The position numbers and the translations under genes were made by a program. DNA of 54,462 nt, taken from assembly GCA_031277295.1 (NCBI GenBank), contig JAITMV010000171.1, positions 1 to 54,462 on the forward strand. Reading direction: 5' to 3'. The notes beneath the pieces were generated by a model. That model saw only the letters and a program-made list of their open reading frames with translations, had not been told where the DNA came from and ran no database searches. Each line of letters starts with the position of its first letter. Position 1 is the stretch's first letter. Shown piece by piece: positions 45,238-53,170 of the stretch. The DNA is from Burkholderiaceae bacterium (GTDB taxonomy: Bacteria; Pseudomonadota; Gammaproteobacteria; Burkholderiales; Burkholderiaceae_C).

Positions 45238-46017
45238 TTAGCCCAGCATCTGCCGCAACTCGCTGGCCGCGTGGCGCAAGCGCTCCAGCGCGCTGGCGAG
45301 CGTCCGCGGGTTGTTCAGCCGGCCTTGCTGCACGATCTGATTAAGCGCCGCCACTGTCTGCCCACGGCTGTCGCGCAGCGGCACGGCTACCGCATGCACG
45401 CCCAATTCGTGTTCGTCGGCGGCCAGGCAAAAGTCTTGCGTCCGTACCTGTGCCAGCAGCGCCTTGAAAGCCCGCCGCTCGGTGATGGTGCGCGGCGTCA
45501 GGCGCGGCAATTCGCCCCGGCGCTGCAACCAGGCGGTCAGTTCGGCGCGCGGCAGCGCCGCCAGCAAAACACGGCCGGTGGAGGTGGCGTGCGCCGACAG
45601 GCGTGCGCCCAGATGGATGCCATAGGCCAGCAGACGGCTGGTGGCGGTGTCGCCGCCAGCGCGGGCGACGATGACCACCTCGTCGGCATCCAGTACCGCG
45701 GCGGAAAATACATCCGGCGCTTCGCCCGCCAGCCGGTTGAGCGTCGGCTGAACCACGCGCGGCAGCCGTGCCGACGCCAGGTACGCGCCCGACAAGCGCA
45801 GCACCCGCGCGGACAACCAGAAGTGGCGTCCGTCGGTTTCCAGATAGCCCAGATAGGCGAGCGTGAGCAGGTACCGGCGTGCCGCCGCGCGCGTCAGCCC
45901 GGTGCGTTGCGCGGCTACCGAAACGCCTAGCCGCTGGCGTTCAGTGTCGAAGCTTTCCAGCACCGCCAAGCCCTTGGCTAAGCCGGCGATGTAGTCGGCG
46001 TGCGCGATGCCGGCCAT
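45238..46017 (-). CDS. IclR-family regulator of the PobR/PcaR type
   Basis: 259 residues. The N-terminal winged helix (YIAGLAKGLAVLESFDTERQRLGVSVAAQRTGLTRAAARRYLLTL) has the KGLxVLxxF start typical of the PcaR/PcaU/PobR subgroup. The C-terminal effector domain has LSAHATSTGRVLLAALP and ADEHELGVHAVAVPLRD. It is divergent from pobA with a three-half-site operator between them. It probably activates pobA in response to 4-hydroxybenzoate and controls its own gene; the effector is inferred from context. Confidence 0.88.
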   Translation of the reverse strand: MAGIAHADYIAGLAKGLAVLESFDTERQRLGVSVAAQRTGLTRAAARRYLLTLAYLGYLETDGRHFWLSARVLRLSGAYLASARLPRVVQPTLNRLAGEAPDVFSAAVLDADEVVIVARAGGDTATSRLLAYGIHLGARLSAHATSTGRVLLAALPRAELTAWLQRRGELPRLTPRTITERRAFKALLAQVRTQDFCLAADEHELGVHAVAVPLRDSRGQTVAALNQIVQQGRLNNPRTLASALERLRHAASELRQMLG

Positions 46018-46043
46018 GTGATGTCATTCTTGATGTGGAATAA

Positions 46044-46082
46044 GTGCGCGATGATCGCACAAAATAGCTATTTATCGCGCAC
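46044..46082. promoter_or_regulatory. Three-half-site operator in the regulator-pobA intergenic region
   Basis: GTGCGCGAT (46044-46052) is followed by ATCGCAC (46054-46060) in inverted orientation, and ATCGCGCAC (46074-46082) lies 20 bp further in the same orientation as the second. The 9-mer at 46044 is the exact complement of the one at 46074. PobR and PcaU operators of Acinetobacter have the same plan: a palindrome plus a direct third repeat. Confidence 0.7.
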
Positions 46083-46125
46083 AACCGCGCCAATACAACG
46101 GTTTGCCATCGGGCACGGCGGTTAA

Positions 46126-47334
<1,209 letters not shown>

Positions 47335-48183
47335 GCGGCTGTTCAGACTCAACCCACTAGCGTTCGGTGTGGCGAGGCAGGGGCGAAAAATTTTTCGCCC
47401 CTACGGTCGGCCTGCAAAATGCATCCCAGTGTTTCATGCCGCTGGTACATCACCCGCGACGCATGAAACTGACGCGGCCTTAGCTCTCTCGTCATCGCCG
47501 CCTACCCTTTCGTCATTGCCGCGCCCCTCCCTCGTCATTCCCGCGAAGGCGGAAATGACGATGGGAAAGCAAGCGTAGGGCGGGGTTCACCCCGTCATTC
47601 TCCGGTTTCGTGAAGCGGCGCTTGTGGCGGGGCGAACCCCGCCCCACGTTTGCTTTTTTTGCGCCGCCGGCCCCCATCCCTGCCCAAAGGGGAAAGGAGA
47701 AAACCGGCGAGATCAAGGCCAGTTTCACTTCAGCCAAAGGCACGCGCATCCGCGAGAGCCGGGCGAAGCATCGTCTCAACGGCAGCGGCATGGCCTCGCC
47801 AGAGCGTTCAAAATGTTACAAATGGAGTAAACAAACGCCGATTAATATGCGGCTCATGAACGTAGTACCCGTACCCCTGCTCTCCCGCAATGACCCGTCC
47901 TTCGTCGGTTTCCCGGTCTTCACCCGCCGCACCGTCGAAAACGGTGGCTTGTCTCGCATCATCAACGGTAGAAACTCAACAGGCAGACTCGAATCGGCGC
48001 TCTGCCCTCACGCCTTTCAAAGCCCTGTCGGCCCCTCCCAAAGTCCATGCGGCGGCATGAGCAGGCATGGCGAATTTGTTGACACCCTTTCGGAGCTAAT
48101 CATGCGGATGCGCTCCCAAGTCGACGCCTGCCAGCAAAAGAATTGGTGCGACAATCAGCTTGCTCACGTTCGAGCGGAACACT
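47335..48183. other. Repeat-rich region upstream of the zincin gene
   Basis: 47424-47468 carries the CATCACCCGCGACGCATGAAAC repeat, 47532-47560 a REP-like unit, and 47573-47600 and 47630-47650 GTAGGGCGGGG-type hairpins. 47668-47737 holds a G/C-run hairpin with AAAACCGGCGAGATCAAGG, as at 4001-4066. The part 47847-48183 is an open frame in phase with the zincin gene (from an ATG at 47847) and contains the plausible helix EFVDTLSELIMRMRSQVDAC. Whether it is translated as the N-terminal part of that protein is open. Confidence 0.5.
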
Positions 48184-48357
48184 TAGAACGTGTTTACGGT
48201 CTCGGCGTGAGGTGTGCGGGATGCGGCATTGGGATGGGCTGCAAGGCGCAATCCGCAGCCAATGGCCCGTGTCATTGGCAAGGATTGCAACGTCCGCCGC
48301 AGCGCTTCCCAAGCCCGCGCCCGCACGCCCGCGCCGAGATCGTAAACACGTTCTTAC
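48184..48357. mobile_element. MITE-like palindromic element, copy D (174 bp)
   Basis: Inverted ends of about 25-36 bp: GAACGTGTTTACGGTCTCGG near the left, and the complement of CGCCGAGATCGTAAACACG at the right. The centre is a CCAATGGCCCGTGTCATTGG hairpin flanked by GCAATCC and GGATTGC, near GGCGCAA, echoing copies A and C. It is 174 bp, exactly 58 codons, and leaves the frame of the downstream zincin open across it. Confidence 0.65.
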
Positions 48358-48458
48358 GGTGGGTGCGGCTGCTGCTGCCAAACAGGAGTTGGACCGACAA
48401 GGCGCTGCGCGGGCCACTCCGACTAAACAGGGCGGTGAGCCGCGGCAGTGTGGCGACA

Positions 48459-49121
48459 ATGGCGCAAGCCGACGCCGGACCAGCACCAACATCGCCCACA
48501 CCGCCCGCCGGAGCTACACCAACCCCCGCGTCTGCTACCCGCGCCTCAGCGCCAGCGGGTGTATCGACAGGACTTGGAGCCAAAGTCGACGCCATTGCTG
48601 CCAAATCACCCACACTGCAACAAAATTTGAAATATTTGGATGACCTGGGCTGGAATATAAATTACGGCCCATCGAACGGGGGATCGCATTATAACAAAGA
48701 CACGAAGAATATCGTCATTGACAGCAACCATCAAATTGACCCCATTGCCGCGGCACGGGCGCTTTCGCATGAAATTGGACATGCGATGTATTCTTATCAG
48801 TACCAATATGATTATTCTTCCAGAACGGCATACATCAACTCAAGGCTGGCCGACGAAGGGGCTGCAACCATGAAAACCATTCAAATTCAGCGCGAAATCA
48901 AAGCCGTCGGCGGCCCCAACATTGGTGAGCCGACAACCAACTTCGGACAATATAACAAGATTTACGATCAGTACCTAAGAGATGAAGACGCGGTAGCAGC
49001 CCGAAGAAAAATAGGCGTCCTTTACGGGACAGGCGAGATGACATCAAACACCATGGAAACCTATGAGGTTTATTATGGGAAACTATATGATAGACAAACT
49101 ACCAACACGACCCCAAGATAA
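48459..49121 (+). CDS. Putative zincin metallopeptidase, candidate secreted effector
   Basis: 220 residues from ATG 48459 (GTG at 48435 is an alternative; the frame is open back to 47847). A Pro/Ala/Thr-rich linker (about 1-40) leads to a compact domain with the zinc motif His104-Glu-Ile-Gly-His108 in ALSHEIGHAMYSYQ. Glu133 in LADEGAA is a plausible third ligand of the gluzincin type. The family is not recognised. Base use is AT-richer than in neighbouring housekeeping genes, suggesting transfer. The downstream gene overlaps its 3' end and may encode a lipoprotein, an arrangement typical of toxin-immunity pairs. A peptidase or peptidoglycan-targeting toxin is inferred. No type VI, Rhs or PAAR gene is in the window. 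Confidence 0.6.
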   Translation: MAQADAGPAPTSPTPPAGATPTPASATRASAPAGVSTGLGAKVDAIAAKSPTLQQNLKYLDDLGWNINYGPSNGGSHYNKDTKNIVIDSNHQIDPIAAARALSHEIGHAMYSYQYQYDYSSRTAYINSRLADEGAATMKTIQIQREIKAVGGPNIGEPTTNFGQYNKIYDQYLRDEDAVAARRKIGVLYGTGEMTSNTMETYEVYYGKLYDRQTTNTTPR

Positions 49122-49701
49122 ACCGGAAATCAACGCAAGCAAATCATGCCGTGGGACGATCAGAGTCATGGGCATGATGGCTGCTATTTCTCTGGTGGCG
49201 GGTTGCATTGCGTCAGCCCACGCCTCATCAACCCCGCGTAAAAAACAGCCCCCCCCCCGTCCCACTCTTTGGCAAGTGGTCGACACTCTATCAATCAACC
49301 ATCCTTTCACAAAAAAGCTTCTTGAGTCAACTCTGTCGGTGCGATTGAGGGAAAAAGATGCCAAATTTAATACCCGATGGAATTTCTTCAGCGCCAGGAA
49401 CGCACGTCTCGCGGATGGTGTTCACGTTCAGGATATCAGGTTTTCATATAAAAAATCAGATCCTGCTCTGGCGGAAATCTTGCTTAATGAAATAAAAGGA
49501 ATCTGCTTGACGGAAAAACAGGTGGAAAGCCAATACGGCCCATTGACACTGCTTGACAGTCCGCGCGAATACACGCACAAGTATCTTTATCAATCTCCCG
49601 TTTCCTGGGGGTATCTGACTTTCAGTTTTCAAGCAGATTCGCCTCATTGTCTTATTTCGGTTGGTTTCAGAATGGATGACAAGAGACCGGCTGATAAATA
49701 G
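49075..49701 (+). CDS. Putative lipoprotein, candidate immunity partner of the zincin
   Basis: 208 residues from ATG 49075, chosen for GAGG 6 bases upstream; ATGs at 49063 and 49087 are alternatives. A basic N-terminus and a hydrophobic stretch end in a lipobox-like LVAGC (about Cys44), then ASAHASS, so the protein is probably exported and perhaps lipid-anchored; the n-region is unusually long. The rest has no recognised domain: LWQVVDTLSINHPFTKKLLEST, VHVQDIRFSYKKSDPALAEI, ending LISVGFRMDDKRPADK. It overlaps the zincin gene by 47 bases and shares its AT-rich base use. The immunity role is inferred only from this arrangement. Confidence 0.6.
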   Translation: MGNYMIDKLPTRPQDKPEINASKSCRGTIRVMGMMAAISLVAGCIASAHASSTPRKKQPPPRPTLWQVVDTLSINHPFTKKLLESTLSVRLREKDAKFNTRWNFFSARNARLADGVHVQDIRFSYKKSDPALAEILLNEIKGICLTEKQVESQYGPLTLLDSPREYTHKYLYQSPVSWGYLTFSFQADSPHCLISVGFRMDDKRPADK

Positions 49702-49753
49702 CCAAACCCGGAACTTGCGATAGGATGAGCCCGGTTTATGCTGGCGTCGGGTG

Positions 49754-49762
49754 TGCTACCAT
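49754..49762 (+). promoter_or_regulatory. Possible extended -10 element upstream of trpE
   Basis: TGCTACCAT fits a TG-n-TANNAT extended -10 box about 100 bases before the trpE start. No -35 hexamer at proper spacing was found. Confidence 0.3.
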
Positions 49763-49864
49763 CGGCAAGGCCGAGCGTTTGGCGTTCAGGGTCAGTTTTT
49801 AACGTTTCACGCATTACTGCCCGCGAACTTCCTGCGCGAGCGCCAAGGAGGCGCAACGCTCATC

Positions 49865-51364
49865 ATGATTACCGAACTGGAATTCAAAAGCCTGGCCAGC
49901 CAAGGCTACAACCGCATCCCGCTGATGACTGAGGCGTTCGCCGATCTGGAGACGCCGCTGTCGCTGTACCTCAAGCTGGCCGCCGCGCAGGGCGGCGGGC
50001 GCTACAGCTTTTTGCTGGAGTCGGTCATCGGCGGCGAACGCTTTGGCCGCTACAGCTTCATCGGCCTGCCGGCGCGCACCATCGTGCGCGCCAGCGGTTT
50101 TGGCGACCAGGCGCGTAGCGAGGTGGTGACCGACGGCCAGGTGGTGGAAACGCACGCCGGCAATCCGCTGGACTTCGTCGATGCCTATCGCGCGCGCTTC
50201 AAAGTCGCGCTACGGCCCGGTCTGCCGCGTTTTTGCGGCGGGCTGGCGGGTTACTTCGGCTATGACGTGGTACGCCACATCGAGAAAAAGCTCGAAGCCA
50301 CCTGCCCGCCCGACACCCTGGGCACGCCCGACATTTTGCTGATGCACTGCGAGGAACTGGCGGTAATCGACAACCTGTCGGGCAAGCTGTACCTGATCGT
50401 CTACGCCGACCCCGCCCGGCCCGAAGCGTATGCCAAAGCCAAGCGGCGACTAAAGGGGCTGCGCGAGCAACTGCGCTATTCGGTCAGCGCGCCGCAGCTC
50501 AGGCCCGTCACCGGCTACCCCGCCGAGCGCGGTTTTGCCAAAGCCGACTATCTGGCAGCGGTGGAGCGCGCCAAGGCGTTGATCGCGGCGGGCGATTTCA
50601 TGCAGGTGCAAGTCGGCCAGCGCATCAGCAAGCGCTACACCGAGTCGCCGCTGTCGCTGTATCGCGCGCTGCGCTCGCTTAATCCGTCGCCGTACATGAT
50701 TTATTACGACTTCGGCGACTTTCACGTCGTCAGCGCCAGCCCGGAGATTCTGGTGCGGCAAGAACACACCCCCGAAGGACAGAAAGTCACCATCCGCCCG
50801 CTGGCCGGCACACGCCCGCGCGGCGCCACGCCAGAATTGGACAAAGCCACCGAACAGGAACTGGTGAATGACCCCAAGGAGCGCGCCGAGCACGTCATGC
50901 TGATCGACCTGGCGCGCAACGACATCGGCCGCATCGCCAAAATCGGTTCGGTAAAAGTGACCGAGGCATTCGCGGTGGAGCGCTACAGCCACGTCATGCA
51001 CATCGTCAGCAACGTCGAGGGCCTGCTGCGCGAGGGACTCACCGGCATGGACGTGCTCAAGGCCACCTTCCCCGCCGGCACCCTGAGCGGCGCGCCCAAG
51101 GTTCATGCGATGGAGTTGATCGACCAATTGGAGCCGGTCAAGCGCGGCATCTACGGCGGCGCCTGCGGCTACATCAGCTACGCTGGCGACATGGATCTGG
51201 CGATTGCCATCCGCACCGGCATCGTCAAGGACCAGACCCTGCACGTCCAAGCCGCCGCCGGCGTGGTGGCCGACAGCGTGCCCGAAATGGAGTGGCGCGA
51301 AACCGAACACAAGGCGCGCGCCCTGCTGCGCGCCAGCGAGTTGGTGGAAGAGGGGCTGGAATAG
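49865..51364 (+). CDS. trpE: Anthranilate synthase component I
   Basis: 499 residues from ATG 49865; AAGGAGG lies about 13 bases upstream. It converts chorismate to anthranilate with the TrpG amidotransferase, the first step of tryptophan synthesis. The C-terminal chorismate-binding domain has GDFMQVQVGQRISKRY, SPEILVRQE, IRPLAGTRPRGATPELD, LIDLARNDIGRIAKIGSVKV, TFPAGTLSGAPKVHAMELI and YGGACGYISYAGDMDLAIAIRT. The N-terminal part holds the tryptophan-binding region (LLESVIGGERFGRYSFIG). TrpG, TrpD and TrpC are not adjacent on this side; trpE is convergent with gspF, with 30 bases between. An extended -10-like TGCTACCAT lies at 49754-49762. Confidence 0.96.
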   Translation: MITELEFKSLASQGYNRIPLMTEAFADLETPLSLYLKLAAAQGGGRYSFLLESVIGGERFGRYSFIGLPARTIVRASGFGDQARSEVVTDGQVVETHAGNPLDFVDAYRARFKVALRPGLPRFCGGLAGYFGYDVVRHIEKKLEATCPPDTLGTPDILLMHCEELAVIDNLSGKLYLIVYADPARPEAYAKAKRRLKGLREQLRYSVSAPQLRPVTGYPAERGFAKADYLAAVERAKALIAAGDFMQVQVGQRISKRYTESPLSLYRALRSLNPSPYMIYYDFGDFHVVSASPEILVRQEHTPEGQKVTIRPLAGTRPRGATPELDKATEQELVNDPKERAEHVMLIDLARNDIGRIAKIGSVKVTEAFAVERYSHVMHIVSNVEGLLREGLTGMDVLKATFPAGTLSGAPKVHAMELIDQLEPVKRGIYGGACGYISYAGDMDLAIAIRTGIVKDQTLHVQAAAGVVADSVPEMEWRETEHKARALLRASELVEEGLE

Positions 51365-51394
51365 GGTTGGAGCGAGCACCGTCGGCTCAAAGGA

Positions 51395-52603
51395 TCATCG
51401 CACCCATTGGTTGAGTTGAATGATCGGCAGCATCACCGCCAGCACGATCAGCAGTACCACCACACCCATCGCCACGATCAGCAGCGGCTCCAGCACAGTG
51501 GCCAGGTGCAGGGCGCGGCGCTGTACCTCAGTGCTGATCTGCGTGGCCGCGCGTTGCAGCATCAGCGGCAATTGGCCGGTCTGCTCGCCCAAGCGTGCGA
51601 ACATGGCCAATAAGCGCGGAAAGCGTGCTTTTTGCGCTAATGCGGTGGCCAACGGCGCGCCCTCGCGCACCATCACCAGCGCGTCCTCGGCATCGGCGCG
51701 CATGGCTTGGTTGTGCAGCGTTTCGGCAGCGGCTTGCAGGCTGCGCAAAATGGGCACGCCAGCGCCAGCTAGCATCGCCAGCGTGCCGGCAAAGCGCGCC
51801 GCGTTGTAGCCGGCGGCCAACCGCCCTATTACCGGCAGCCGCAACCATGCGGCGTCCAAGCGCGCGCGCAAGACCGGATTTTTAAGCGCCAGTCGCAAAC
51901 CGACGGCCAGCAAAACAGCGGCCCCCAACAACCACCAGCCCCAGGTGCGCACAAAGTCGCTGATCGCCAGCATCGCCACTGTCAGCCACGGCAGCGCATG
52001 TTTGGCGCCGGCAAACACACCGGCGATCTGCGGCACCACGTAGCTGACCAAAAAGATCACAATCAGCGTTGCCATGCCGGTGACGATGGCCGGGTACAGC
52101 GCCGCGCCGATCAGCCGGGATTTAAGCGCCAGGCGCTCTTCCAGATCGTCGGCCAACTTGTCCAGCACCGTCCCCAGGTGGCCGCCCTGCTCGCCAGCGG
52201 CGATCACCGCCATGTATACCGGAGAAAATTCGCGCCGATGCTGCGCCATCGCTCGCGACAGCGCCGAACCGGCGTTGACCTCGGCGCGTAGCGCGGCGAT
52301 CAGGTGGCGCTGCCGCGGGCTGGGCGCTTCTTCAGCCAGCGCGCTAAGCGAGCGCTCCAGCGGCAAACCCGAGGCCACTAGCCCGGCCAACTGGCGCGTC
52401 CACACCGCCAGCGTCGTCGGCGAAAACACACGCGCGCCGCCCAACGAGCCGGACAACGCCCCCGCCTGCACCGGCTCCACCGCCAGCGGCACCAGAGCCT
52501 GCTCGCGCAGCAAGGCGCGCGCTGACCTGAGCGTGTCGGCTTCCAGCACACCGGTGCGGGTCTTGCCATCGGCTTGCAAGGCTTCAAAGGAATAGGCGGG
52601 CAT
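51395..52603 (-). CDS. Type II secretion/type IV pilus inner-membrane protein, GspF family
   Basis: 402 residues from ATG 52601-52603 (MPAYSFEALQADGKTRTGVLEADT, the standard GspF start). Two T2SSF domains: AVWTRQLAGLVASGLPLERSLSALAEE and its second copy FAGTLAMLAGAGVPILRSLQAAAET. Three membrane segments lie near 170-195, 220-240 and the C-terminus (EPLLIVAMGVVVLLIVLAVMLPI), ending IQLNQWVR. It would form the inner-membrane platform of a type II secretion or pilus machine. No other gsp or pil gene lies in the window; the gene to its left is trpE and to its right an RTX protease, so it appears isolated. Confidence 0.88.
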   Translation of the reverse strand: MPAYSFEALQADGKTRTGVLEADTLRSARALLREQALVPLAVEPVQAGALSGSLGGARVFSPTTLAVWTRQLAGLVASGLPLERSLSALAEEAPSPRQRHLIAALRAEVNAGSALSRAMAQHRREFSPVYMAVIAAGEQGGHLGTVLDKLADDLEERLALKSRLIGAALYPAIVTGMATLIVIFLVSYVVPQIAGVFAGAKHALPWLTVAMLAISDFVRTWGWWLLGAAVLLAVGLRLALKNPVLRARLDAAWLRLPVIGRLAAGYNAARFAGTLAMLAGAGVPILRSLQAAAETLHNQAMRADAEDALVMVREGAPLATALAQKARFPRLLAMFARLGEQTGQLPLMLQRAATQISTEVQRRALHLATVLEPLLIVAMGVVVLLIVLAVMLPIIQLNQWVR

Positions 52604-52835
52604 CGGTTCAGGATAACAAAACGGGCCAAGGAGCAATGGTACGCGCTTGGACGGCTGCCAACATTGTCGGGCATAGGCAAAGGCTCGCGCATGGAACGAT
52701 GGCAAGCTGCTCGCCTTCAGGCCGGATGTTTGCAAAGACTACGCATTTCACCGCGAACACCAACAAATTAGTAACGGTCATAAAAAATGCAAGTATTGAA
52801 ACAATGGCGTTGCGTTGCGTTCCTTTACTTTGCGA

Positions 52836-52841
52836 TATAAT
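52836..52841 (+). promoter_or_regulatory. Possible -10 box upstream of the M10 protease
   Basis: Perfect TATAAT in an AT-rich stretch, with TTGCGT candidates 15 or 20 bases upstream; neither spacing is ideal. Element E lies between it and the protease start at 53171. Confidence 0.35.
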
Positions 52842-52860
52842 CGCACAAATATGACCGCAG

Positions 52861-53028
52861 AGAGCGTGAATGAATTCGACGCGTTTCGTGCAAGTCGCCG
52901 AAATATGCCTGTTCCTGCTTCAGGATACGATAGCGATTTATGCGGTAGTGTGTATTTGCTCTCAATTTCCAGGGGTCTCTTGCCAGCACGAGCGGGCGCA
53001 AGCGGATTTGTTCACAGGCTCTCAGGGG
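52861..53028. mobile_element. MITE-like palindromic element, copy E (about 168 bp)
   Basis: The right end GGATTTGTTCACAGGCTCT and the left end AGAGCGTGAATGAATTCG match the two arms of copy C (10390-10550), including GTCGCC and GAGCGGGCG blocks at corresponding places. The centre is much diverged, with only GTATTTGC left of the C-type hairpin. No coding capacity. Confidence 0.6.
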
Positions 53029-53170
53029 ATGGGATGCCCCCGCGCGCGCTGAGCAACTCAAGCCGGCGCGCGGGCCAGGCGTCCCTGAACAAGCCTCTGT
53101 TTCTTGACAGATGTTTGCCTTCACGCGGCACTCGAATTTCAATGACACCACGATTTTAATGGGGAAAAGA

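Noticed and set aside
52815-53159. 114-codon plus-strand frame before the RTX protease
   Set aside because: It runs through palindromic element E and has no recognisable domain. The TATAAT just upstream is more likely tied to the protease, though a short leader peptide cannot be excluded.
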